Source: Phocoena phocoena
Lineage: Eukaryota > Chordata > Mammalia > Artiodactyla > Phocoenidae
DNA length: 64,000 bases
Direction of reading: 5' to 3'
Assembly: GCF_963924675.1 (NCBI RefSeq)
Contig: NC_089227.1
Coordinates: 46,928,080 to 46,992,079 of the forward strand
Part shown: one piece after another, positions 12,683 through 23,726 of the stretch
How positions within the stretch are numbered: position 1 is the first letter of the stretch
Layout of the letters: each line of letters opens with the position of its first letter
Position numbers and translations under genes: made by a program
The notes under the pieces: model-generated
The model's input: the letters and a program-made list of their open reading frames with translations, nothing else
Told to the model about the DNA's origin: nothing
Database searches by the model: none

Positions 12683-15415
12683 GGCAAGGTTTTCCTTATG
12701 ATTTTGATTTAGGTAGATTTAACTTAAATGATGTTAACAGAGTTGCTATTGATTCTTGCGTTACTTGAACTACTCTCTAGCTGTGCCCTCCCCCTGCCCC
12801 AAAAGCCGTTCAGTGGCCTCTCTTGGTCAGTCCCTCCCCAGGAACATTCTCTCCCAAATGAAGAGCACTCACTCACTTGTCTAAATAGTAACTGACTTTA
12901 TTGGTTTCATTCCTCAGCAAGGATGAGGAAAAGCGAGGCTTCTAGCTTTCCCTGTCTAATAGGAACCAGCCTTAGGAATACCTGTGGTTCACCAACCATC
13001 CCCAAACCATCTGCAGGATCTTGAGGTAGGAGGTAGGTATTCTTCATGTGAGGTCGCCTCCCTCCTCAGGCGAGCTAGCTCAGATTTCCAAAGGCCTTTT
13101 CCACAAACTAACCTAACCATTCCTATCTCCACTCCACTTTCAACCTTTCACACTAAGTCCTAAGTCGGGTGACACCACAGTGGGAGTGTTCTGAGTAAAA
13201 TATGCACCAATTATTTCAGTTTTGTAGACTGCAATGACCTCAGATCACTCACTTTTGCTTGGGACCCAGGCGAAGAGGGATAAACTCCTCATACGCAGGT
13301 TACATGGTGCTAGGCATGATAAGTGTCTGTTGAATTCTTCTGCATAAAAATGCAGACTGTCCCATCACTGAAGTAAAGATGACCATATTTCAAACTTGAA
13401 ATAAAATTAAACAGGTGGTCAGGTTTCGGCCTAAGCACTGTTCACCATTTGGGTAGTTGTGAATAGCAGATTAATGGGGACAGGTTCACCAGAACCCTAT
13501 TAGCATTAGGGTGCTACTGGTAAAATACAAAGACTGTATGTATGAGGAACTTTGGAGAGAGTGGGGTACCAGCTTGCCGTATTTAGGCTTCCTTGACACA
13601 AAGGATATACACTTAGGGGAGAAAATCATTCTGTCTCCTTCTTTACGGAACATGCCCTGACCTGACGGGCTTCAGTTCTAGAAGTCACTGGACTGTTCAG
13701 GGCCCTGAAGTATGGCAGCAACAATGATGCTGCAGCAATAGAAACCAGCACATGGTTGTGAAGCTTGCGCTGGAGGGAGTGAGGGCCACCCCTGAGATGT
13801 TTGATGGGGTCAGAACATAGGGGAAGGTGGTGGGGCCTGGGTGCTGGAGCTCCAGCCAGCTGCCTTCAGCGTCACAGGCAGTCCGTGGAACCTTATTCAT
13901 GCACATACTTGCAACTTCTAGAAGCTTCCAGAAAAAAAGTGAGAATTCGAAGAACCTGGAAATCTCAAATTGCAAATGGGATGAGAATTATAGAAATACC
14001 GTTTATATTATAAACAAGACCTCATTTAACCAGTCTGGTGTGGCTTAGAAAAACCTGGGATTTGATAGGTAGATAGATTAACACACAGAAATAGGGACGA
14101 TGAATTTGATGACATCAAGCAACATAATATATGCTACTTTATAATATATTTAATAGCATAAGATATTGCTATTGCACTTTAAAATATAATCTAAATCAAG
14201 TATTTGAAGAAGTTTCACGATCTGAAAATATACCTGAGAAAAATGTAGAAAGGCTCCTTAAAGGGTTAAAATACATTCTTCACCTGGGAATTATTAACTC
14301 AGAATTCCTCACGAAAAGCAGCCTTCGCGGCAGGTTTTACAAATAACAGCAGTTGGTGGCTAATATTTCTAACCTTTAGTCAGTTTTCTGTTGATGAAAA
14401 ATCAGAATCAGGGATTATTACTTTTACAAAGAATGTTTAGACATCCCAGTGACATGATCACTATATAAAATATAATTCAAATTATCTCAGTTTAAACACT
14501 GACTTTGACAGTTAGTAAAATCATTTAATTTTCTGCTATGGAAACTATTTTAATAATTTTAACCACTTTTTAGATTATATCAATTCTTTGAGATGAAGTA
14601 CGACGGAGAATGAAAATAATCTTTGTAAATTGAGCTCTATTGCAAAAAATGATTTCCATTCTTCAGTAGGGATATTAACGGATAACCTTTTGAGTGCCTT
14701 TTCCTTGTATTTCTCTTCTTCCTCTACCTCTCCTGTCTTCCACAGCTCAAAGAAAACCTAGCTCATGAAAACAGACTCTACTTAATGATCCCCTTCCCTC
14801 TGCCATTCTCTTTCATTCACATTCCCATCTTTGCATCTCTGTTCTCATTTTCCTTTTTTCTTTCCGGGGAATGACCACCTCAAAGGATTAATTCAGAACA
14901 GGCAGCAGAAAATGGTAACAAGAGTGGGCAAATCAGGATGTGGATTTAAAATCAAGAGGTATTTTAAAGGAGGAGAGTTACTCAAATTAAACATATGTTA
15001 AAAATATGGGTTTGTTGTTCATGGCATACCTGCTGCCTGCGATCCCACCCTCATCGGATCAGCCTTCAAGGGCAGAGCATTCCCTAGTGGAATAATAAAT
15101 AGAGCGGCTTGAGTGGATATGGATCTGAGCAGCCCAGCGAGCTGCCTTTCCTCTTGGTCTGACTTCACTGTTGGAACACAGGTGGTAACTGAACTAGCTG
15201 AACTAGTGAAATGGATCGTGGCCCCTCAGGCTCACTGCCAGAGAGAGAGAATAGAATTCAGGCTCCAAGCAATCAGGCTTTGGGCATAAAAAATTCTAAT
15301 ATAGGTCTTAGCATTTATACCAAACTTTGTTTTAACTGATATTGCCTGTTTTCCAAGGGATCATCTTTCTTACCTTGATGCATGTGAACTAGGCAGCAAA
15401 AATCCACTAGCCTTT

Positions 15416-15638
15416 CTTTTTTATTATTTTTATTTATTTTTTATTGCGGTACGCGGGCCTCTCACTGTTGTGGCCTCTCCCATTGAGGATCACAGGCTCC
15501 GGACGTGCAGGCTCAGCGGCCATGGCTCACGGGCCCAGCCTCTCGGCGGCATGTGGGATCTTCCCGGACCGGGGCACGAACCCGCGTCCCCTGCATCTGC
15601 AGGCGGACTCTCAACCACTGCGCCACCAGGGAAGCCCC
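15416..15638 (-). mobile_element. CHR-2 type SINE, minus orientation
   Basis: An interrupted T-rich tail (15416-15444) is followed by the body complement and 'ccaccagggaagcccc'. Flanks 'ccactagcctttctttt' and 'ccactggtctttt' look like an imperfect target duplication. It faces the plus-strand SINE at 16785, 1.1 kb away. Confidence 0.93.
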
Positions 15639-16784
15639 CACTGGTCTTTTAAAAAATATATGCTGTACAGATGCTTACAGTGCTATTCTTTGGGCTGACC
15701 TGCCACCAACCGAGGGGTGTGGCAAATTGTATTCTGCAGGTAAAAACAAAAAGACTTGCCCTGTTTCTGCACTTTCATTCTCCCCAATGTACCATATTTT
15801 GCAGCTCTCTGCTTTCTCAGAATTATGCTCCCAAACATTATTGATATGAACTACCCACATCTATACTCATTAAAGGTTTTCAGTGGGAACTATGTAGAAT
15901 AGCAATATATGATTTACTTGCTCATTTATATCCTTTCTTGCTGTAGAGGAGTTTTGAAGTTGAGAGCAGGAATGTAAGATACTTATGGGTTGAATTCATT
16001 CCACTGACAGGCAAGATTCAACAGTCTTGGGTCTCTAAGGATAAGTTTCCATGATATGGACAACATATCCATAAGGGTTTTGAAATAATATGGGTCTGAG
16101 AAGACATTGTTTCTAGAACACAAGAACTACCTAACTAGCTGTGAAATTATTACAGAATAATAGAGGCTAACTGGTTTCCCTTTATACTGTCTATGAAAAA
16201 TACTACTTGCTAATGAAATGAATAGTGTGGGGTAATAAACAGTTTCTAAGTCCCTCAAGCATTTCATATGTGCCCAATATAAACCATCATATACAAACAA
16301 CAAAACCTTTTTAACTGTTCATTAAAGCAATCAGGCCCCCAATATTTGTTTACTAGTTCAGGTTATCACATACAGAAATAAAAATATATTAAGACCAAGA
16401 GTAACAATGCCCCAAATCAGCGGATATCATATCAGAGGACCTAATGTATATGAGAATTACTATTTGTACAAAGGATGGTTTGAAGGGTATGATTATTTGC
16501 TTTTCAAAAAATTCATTTAGTTATCCAGGTCTCCTCTAGCAAGCCATATCTGATTTAAGAACTGGCCTCCTTTCTCCAAGCTGTCCGAATTGGTGATGTT
16601 TTATAGAACTTGGCTCAAATGTCCCTCTTACAAAGGGGAGAACATATTGTAATGTTCTGAAGGCAGGAAGTTTGTGTTAAGGCTGTCACAGCAACTTTCG
16701 CTATCTAAAGGGGAAAATCAGGTGAAATCGAGTTCTGAAATTTAGCAAGTCCTCACAATTTGACCATATTAAAGAAAGTGTCAC

Positions 16785-16992
16785 GGGGCTTCCCTGGTGG
16801 CGCAGTGGTTGAGAGTCCACCTGCCCATGCAGGGGACACGGGTTCGTGCCCCGGTCCGGGAAGATCCCACATACCGTGGAGCGGCTGGGCCCATGAGCCA
16901 TGGCCGCTGAGCCTGCGCGTCCAGAGCCTGTGCTCCGCAACGGGAGAGGCCACAACAGTGAGAGGCTCCCGTACCACGGAAAAAAAAAAAAA
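16785..16992 (+). mobile_element. CHR-2 type SINE
   Basis: Head 'gggcttccctggtggcgcag', full-length body and a short A tail. The duplication aaagaaagtg at 16771-16780 and 16990-16999 brackets it, with five extra bases before the head. Confidence 0.95.
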
Positions 16993-17788
16993 GAAAGTGC
17001 CATGAAACAGGTATAGGGCATGATCAGAAGTGTGGCTTGGCAGGTGGGGGAGGTGGAAGGAGGTAGAGCACAGGTACAACCAGGTTGGTGGGCAGCAGGG
17101 AGAGCTTTTCCTAAGCACCTTCCTCCAAAGGGAAGTCTTTTCAAGAATTTTAATGGCATTAAGATTGACACATGTTGTCAATGCCTTTGATGACACGATG
17201 TGAAAGGAAGCAGGTGAGGACAAAGATGGAGAGACACATGAGAAGGTTGGGGCAGGGGGAGGACAGGCAGTATTTAAGAGCTTTCCCACTCCCAAAGCAA
17301 CCCAAAGCCTGCTGCCCCGCTCGTGGACTTGCTACCCTTGACATTCCAAGGTGATTTTGCCTGTCTGTGATGAGCAGTCCTTAGGGTGGAATGTCCTTCT
17401 GCAGCAAGGTCACTGGGAATCCGCAGCACTGGCCAGAGACGGGGCGGTCTGCCCTGCGTCAGGAGCGTGAGCCGTGTTCAAGCAAGGCAACATGATGACT
17501 TGTCAGGGGAAGAAGGAATCATTCAAGAGAATTCAGGCATGAATAGGTGGCTGGTCCAGAAAACCATGAAGGTATCTCCAAACCCTGAGATCCTACAATT
17601 CTACATGTTGCTAGGTCTCGTGGACAAAATATTAACTCATATGAGAAACAAACACCCGAAAAACAAAATGAAAAACAAAAACCAATCCCCTCCCCACCCA
17701 ATACAGCAGAACACGGTTAGCCTATCTTATAATGGTAACTGGACTGAAATGGAAAGGCAAATCCCAGCTATTTAAAAAACTGTTAGAA

Positions 17789-17992
17789 GGGCTTCCCTGG
17801 TGGCACAGTGGTTGAGAGTCCGCCTGCCGATGAAGGGGACACGGGTTCGTGCCCCGGTCCGAGAAGATCCCACATGCCGCGGAGCGGCTGGGCCCGTGAG
17901 CCATGGCCGCTGAGCCTGCGCTCCGCAACGGCAGAGGCCACGACAGTGGGAGGCCCGCGTACCGCGCAAAAAAAAAAAAAAAAGAAAAAAAA
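17789..17992 (+). mobile_element. CHR-2 type SINE with 15 bp internal deletion
   Basis: The body reads 'gagcctgcgctccgcaacgg' where full copies carry cgtccggagcctgtg between gcg and ctccgc. Flanking 11 bp repeats at 17778-17788 and 17993-18003 differ by one base (aactgttagaa, aactattagaa). The same deletion is in the copy at 23517. Confidence 0.94.
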
Positions 17993-18197
17993 AACTATTA
18001 GAAAATGAAACAAAAATACAATCTCTGGTTCCAAATATTAAGTGAGTATGGATGCAGAACTCTGGATCAGCAGTTAAGATTGGCTAATACAATGTCTCTG
18101 TTGCTAAAACAAAGTTAAATTAATTGTGAAAATCTCCATGAGCCCACACAGATTCTGTTCACAGGACCTGCCCACTCTCCCCGACATTTTTCTTTGT

Positions 18198-18238
18198 AGG
18201 TGTGTATAGGGTGTGTGTGTGTCTGTGTGTGTGTATAC
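18198..18238. repeat. (GT)n microsatellite, interrupted
   Basis: 'ggtgtgtatagggtgtgtgt' followed by 'gtctgtgtgtgtgtatac'. Short and imperfect. Confidence 0.8.
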
Positions 18239-19963
18239 TTTGCGGCTAAAGGAGCACATTTGCTTTGATTGTGGAGCTCTTTCCAGACATTAAAAGCCAC
18301 AATTCTAGTTTTTATACCTAGAAAATGCCAAAATGTGTTCCTTTCTGGGGGAATGAAACACTGAGCCCCCTTTAAGGGCAAGCCGTTAGAAGCCCATCAA
18401 CTGTTGTTTGAAAACTTCTGGCTGTATTTTTTGTAGAAACTTTGTCCTGTATTTTCTGAAAGGCTCTTGGATGAACATTCTTCTAGTGCCAATTTTAACA
18501 CAGCTGAATGCTTTTATTTGTGCTGCAGGTAGCACACATGGTAACAGACATCACTAAATGAATTTCGTTCCCACACAGAAGTTCTTTTCCAGAAGTTGTT
18601 TGCCGGCTGCCCAGCTGTGGGATCAGAGGGTAGGATACTGCTGATTTTAGACATAAGGAAGCGGACAGTAGGAGCCGGGCTTTTAGTGATGGAGCCTTTC
18701 GGGGCCCTGGGGTAACTGTTACACATCTCGTGCCAGAGAACACAGTGTGCGACATCACTGTTCACACAGAGTCCCTACCAAGATTAAAAACCACATATAC
18801 AGCAAAATACTTCACTATAATGTAGACCAAGAGTACTTTCCTTTAGAAATAGTACGTGCAGGGGGAAAAGTTGAGTAAGCCCAAGGGAAAACCTGTGCAT
18901 AAGGTGCTTATCTTTTAGTCTTAGCAAGGTGAGGGGATCCTGGCCACACTCTGTGGACTCTAAGGACATTTGGTCTTTCTACGCATCACGCTGTGGAATT
19001 ATTTTTTCCATTTTTTTTTTAATGCTGCCTCTGTAACACAACCTCTTTACATAGTTTATCTCAGGAAATGACAATTGGCTGTCGAATCCCATACAAATTG
19101 ATTGGATATGACAGCTTAAAGGAATAAATATTCTGCAGAGAAGAAAAGTTTTTACTTAGACTCTCGTATTTTCAATCTTTTTTACTCCTTCTTAATTTTA
19201 TTGTTTCAATTAGATCATTTAAAAAAATCAACACATCACATACCAACCTCCCCTAAGAGCAATCATAAGATTTGATGAATTTTCTGATACACAGGCTAGG
19301 GTTTCAAATTTGCATTATTTTATCTACTGAATTAACTATGAATTCTAAACCAAACTAATGCTGCCATGTGTTTTTAAACATCTCTAATCCAAACCATCTG
19401 GAGAGGCATGGTTTTGCAAAGGCATCCCTTCCAGGACACTCTGTGGATTTTGTCACTGCTTGAGGTTTTGGCAAACCATCAACATTACTATAATTCTCTT
19501 TTATAAAATATAGCTTTTGACTAGGATTTTAGAGTCTTGGGTGTGTGCGTGCAGACACTTTTTGCTCTTGTCCCTTTCTCTTTCCAGAAGACCATATTTA
19601 AAACAAACTTATTTTAAAGAAATAAAGGGTTTTTTTGTATAAGGAATACACTTAATTTCAACTATTCAACATAATGCTAGACAGCGTTATCAAGAAGCAC
19701 AGAACACACCTTATTGTACATAGATGCTGGAAATACTTTTTAAAACAAGTCAAAAGGAGAAAACTTATCAACTTTCGAGAAGAGCAACTACAAAAAGTAT
19801 AAATATAAAATGATTATGGCAACAATGATCTGTAGCATGTAACAAACTCAATGCATTTATGAGATTACAATAAAAAATTGACTAAGCTAAATCTTTCGCC
19901 TAAGAAAAGCAACATCTCGTTTAATTCTCTGGCTACTAATGAACACATCATTTAAAAATTATA

Positions 19964-20300
19964 CTTCCCTGGTGGTGCAGTGGTTAAGAATCTGCCTGCC
20001 AATGCAGGGGACACGGGTTTGAGCCCTGGTCCAGGAAGATTCCACATGCCACGGAGCAACTAAGCCCATGTGCCACAACTACTGAGCCTGTGCTCTAGAG
20101 CCTGCGAGCCACAACTACTGAGCTCATGTGCCACAACTACTGAAGCCTGTGTGCCTAGAGCCCGTGCTCCACAGCAAGAGAAGCCACCACAATGAGAAGC
20201 TCACGCACCACAATGAAGAGCAGCCCCCGCTCGCTGCAACTAGAGAAAGCCCGCGCGCAGCAACGAAGACCCAACGCAGGCAAAATAAATAAATTAAAAA
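19964..20300 (+). mobile_element. CHR-1-type (long) SINE
   Basis: Head 'cttccctggtggtgcagtgg', an internally repeated 'gccacaactactgagc' unit (three near copies) and 3' section 'gcaacgaagacccaacgcag' with an (aaat)n/A tail. The duplication aaaaattata lies at 19954-19963 and ends at 20309. More diverged than the CHR-2 copies, so older. Confidence 0.93.
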
Positions 20301-21554
20301 AAAATTATAAATCAGATGTAAGCATGCTAAAAGCAAAGGGTGGACCACTTGTCACAACAAAGGTTAAAAAAACTTTCCCCGGCAGTAAGGATGATTCTCC
20401 TTCCACAAATTCTCTTTGATAATACTGCTTTCAAATAATTTCAAAAGTTAAAGAATGGAAAGGTCAGCTTTTTTGTTGAGCCACTGTCTGAACTAAACTA
20501 GACACAAAGTAGAAGGTTTTGGTCAAGTTTATAAAGGGGAAAAATGTCTATTCTTTAGAAACAGATGGCCTGAAATGCAGAGAGAGTCTGTGCCTAGAAT
20601 GTAAGGACGCCAAAAAAACGCACAGGCACGTACTCAGAGTGAGGCATCCTAGAACACTCCTGGCAGATGCTAACATGATCTGGGGTACCATGAGAGTCCA
20701 CTCCTGGCTTCTGTTTCCTTTCCTGGAATGGATTCCTCCACACCCACACCTCTGAGGGACAGGGCTGCCCTTCTGAGACTTCTTTCCTTTTAGACCACCT
20801 GGTATAATTTAAGCCTGCTCCTGCCTAAAATGTAGGAAAAGCACAATCTGAGATTTCAGAGCATGGAAGATAGAAGCCCCCACCTGGGGGGCCTGGATCC
20901 AAGTCTTTAGGAGAGATAGCTCTTAACGGAGATGCTAATCTAGTCTTAGCTGGAAGTAGAACACTGGTCAGCCCCATCTTCCTTACTCTTGCTTCAAGGT
21001 CTACAGAGTGAGTCCAGCGTGGCAAGTGGCCAGCGAGTCTATACAGAATTCAGTGCAGCCATATGAGCTATGTTAGAGACCAGTGGGTTCTGTTATGTAG
21101 TCTGTGCCTGAGGCAATCAATCAGTGTAAGTAATTAAGGCACGGAAGCAAATGCATCTGTACCCAGTACACGGTGGAAGCAGAAATAGCAAGGATACTAC
21201 TTCAGCCATGTGTACCAATACAACAGTACCAGTTATCAAAATACTGAGATTATTTTGTACTTGTTAGAAAACAACTAGGGCATGGCAGGGATGGGGGCAA
21301 ACTGAAGAGTTCTTGTGGAGAGGGGACAGCCTCTTCTCAGCTCTAGCCTATTGTTGCTTGAGGACCTGGCCATACTGGGTAGCCCATAAATGTCTGTTGA
21401 ATGAATGAATCTAAGTTAGGTGAAGTTGCTTTGCAAAATACTCAAGCAAGGAAAATAAGAATACCAAAGTTTAAGCTTCCTTCCATGGGATGGACTAAAA
21501 CGCGGTAATAGGGAAACAACCAAATGTAAAGAGAATACTTTTATCTTTTCAAAG

Positions 21555-21905
21555 TATGTTCACCTACTGCTATGCACAGAATTATGTTCCCCTAATCCCC
21601 AATGTGATGGTATTTGGAGATGGGGCCTCTGGGAGGTAATTAGGTTTAGATAAGGTCATGAGGGTGAAGCCCCTGTGATGGTATTAAGACATCAGAAGAG
21701 CTCACTCTCTATCTTCATGTGAGGACATACCTAAAAGGCAGTGGTCTGTAAGCCAGGGAGAGAGTCCTTACCAGAAGCCAAAATGACTGGCACCTTGATC
21801 TTGAACTTTCCAGCTCCAGAACTGTCAGAAAATTATTTTCTGTTGTTTAAGCCACCCAGTCTATGATATTCTGTTATGGCAGCCTGAGCAGACTAACGCA
21901 CCTAT
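21555..21905 (+). mobile_element. MaLR LTR (MST/MLT1-like), plus orientation
   Basis: 'ccccaatgtgatggtatttg', 'gagatggggcctctgggagg', 'tgtgaggacatacctaaaag' and 'tgttgtttaagccacccagt' follow the MST/MLT1 LTR consensus, ending 'gcctgagcagactaacgc'. A solo LTR; no internal retroviral genes are nearby. Confidence 0.8.
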
Positions 21906-22363
21906 ATTCTCTCTTTTATCCTCACAATAATCCTAAGAGGTAAGGAGAACCCCATTGGTATTCAACCCAGACCCCTGAAAACACCCATTTCCCTTAGACC
22001 AAGCTCTTGTGACCTCAGTCAATGGCCAGGTAGCAGGGTGGTGAGTACAAGGGGCGTGACAGGCCGGAAACCTGGCTCATGCTGTTGTCTGGAGCTCAAT
22101 GCACAGCACCAATAATTACTGGGCAATTCCTTGATGAAGCACAACCACAGAAAGCCCAGTTCAGACCGTTTTAGCACAGGGCACGGCAAGAGGAGGGAAG
22201 GGCATTTAGGGAACTGAATAAAATCTTCAATGTTGGGTTGTGTGCCTCCAACTCCCTTGCACATTAATGGGGCAGACCAAACACTCTTAAGTCTTAGGTA
22301 GCTTTGTAATAATGTTAAACTTCAGCTTGAATTTAAAAACAGTGTGTTCAAAGGTGGACTCTC

Positions 22364-22577
22364 GGGCTTCCCTGGTGGCGCAGTGGTTGGGAGTCCGCCT
22401 GCCGATGCGGGGACACGGGTTCGTGCCCCGGTCCGGGAGGATCCCACGTGCCGCGGAGCGGCTGGGCCCGTGAGCCATGGCCGCTGAGCCTGCGCGTCCG
22501 GAGCCTGTGCTCCGCGACGGGGGAGGCCGCAGCAGTGAGAGGCCCGCGTAGATTGCAAAAAAAAAAAAAAAAAAAAA
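22364..22577 (+). mobile_element. CHR-2 type SINE with perfect 13 bp target duplication
   Basis: Head 'gggcttccctggtggcgcag', full body and an A tail of about 20 bases. aaggtggactctc at 22351-22363 recurs at 22578-22590. The perfect duplication and long pure A tail suggest a fairly recent insertion. Confidence 0.97.
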
Positions 22578-23516
22578 AAGGTGGACTCTCATGGCATCCC
22601 CTGCATCTAATAGCTCACTTGGTCACGTGTCAGGTACACAGCTCCCTCACTGCTATTTCCAGATGAGGAATCGTCTCTGATACAATCTCTCGGCTGTAAT
22701 GCTGCTAACTCTAATCTCCCTAGATGTTTCCCAATGATCAGTTTTGCTTCTTCTTAATTTTTGGAGAAGATTCTAGAAAGCAGACAGATAAAGAATGAGA
22801 GCTGGCAAGGCAGTTTCTCTGCTTCCAGCTTCCTGGGCCAAAACAGAAAAAGAAGTTCCTGCTGTTTGGTTTAATAACAATCAGCGTCTAGGTCAAGCCT
22901 CGCTCGTCGGACCAGTCATACTCAATCGGCATTAAAAAAAACGTTTCCGAGTGTCTGCATTTCATTTCAGCATGTACGTGTAAACTCCCTTTTCTTTTTT
23001 CCTAAAGACGCAAGATAGCCCTGCTGTGCTGCTGTTCTTGTCTGATCCATATAACCTGCATCTTTTATGTAAGAGTTTAATTCTACCTTTATTGTTGCAT
23101 GTATTTCTTAATTATCCGTAATTGTGTACTTTGAAATGTGTATCACAATCTATACAACAACAGTGAGGTTTCCTCTTTTGGGTTTCTGCATCCTGCAGTC
23201 CACCCAGCATTGCCTTTGAAAACTAGGTCTTACATTACTTAGCACGTCCTTGTCTGTGGAGTTTATTCTCCAATTACTAAGCACCTATTATGTGCCCTCA
23301 CTTTGTCATCCCAGGAACTCATATTGAATACATAACCCTAGTTGTCAAAGAACTTTCTATTCATTCATCCCTTCTCTTTTCCGACCTCTACTGAGTAACC
23401 ACTCCTTGCCACATTGAAGAGAAAAGCTTAGAAAATGACTTCTTAAAAAAAAAAAAAAAAAAAATCAGTCAAGCCATAAGGAAGTTACCTGTCCTTTAAT
23501 TAAAAAAGAATCCTCA

Positions 23517-23726
23517 GGGCTTCCCTGGTGGCGCAGTGGTTGAGAGTCCGCCTGCCGATGCAGGGGACACGGGTTCGTGCCCCAGTCTGGGAAGATCCCA
23601 CATGCTGCGGAGCGGCTGGGCCCGTAAGCCATGGCCGCTGAGCCTGCGCTCCACAACAGGAAAGGCCACAACAGTGAGAGACCCGCGTACCGCGTACCGC
23701 AAAAAAAAAAAAAAAAAAAAAAAAAG
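23517..23726 (+). mobile_element. CHR-2 type SINE with the 15 bp deletion
   Basis: Head 'gggcttccctggtggcgcag'. The body lacks cgtccggagcctgtg, as in the 17789 copy, and ends in a duplicated 'accgcgtaccgc' before a ~25-base A tail. The duplication aaaagaatcctca lies at 23504-23516 and 23727-23739. Confidence 0.96.

Noticed and set aside
15444..15849. Overlapping reading frames rich in Arg/Pro/Gly (e.g. GSSRTGARTR, GIFPDRGTNP)
   Set aside because: They are translations of a CHR SINE. The same peptides recur at every SINE (1697-1929, 8190-8522, 16701-17295, 17722-18034, 22287-22592, 23465-23788, 51248-51503, 55893-56209), so they are not genes.
17386..17775. 129-codon open frame on the plus strand
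   Set aside because: No domain or family resemblance, runs up to a SINE and lies antisense in an intron.
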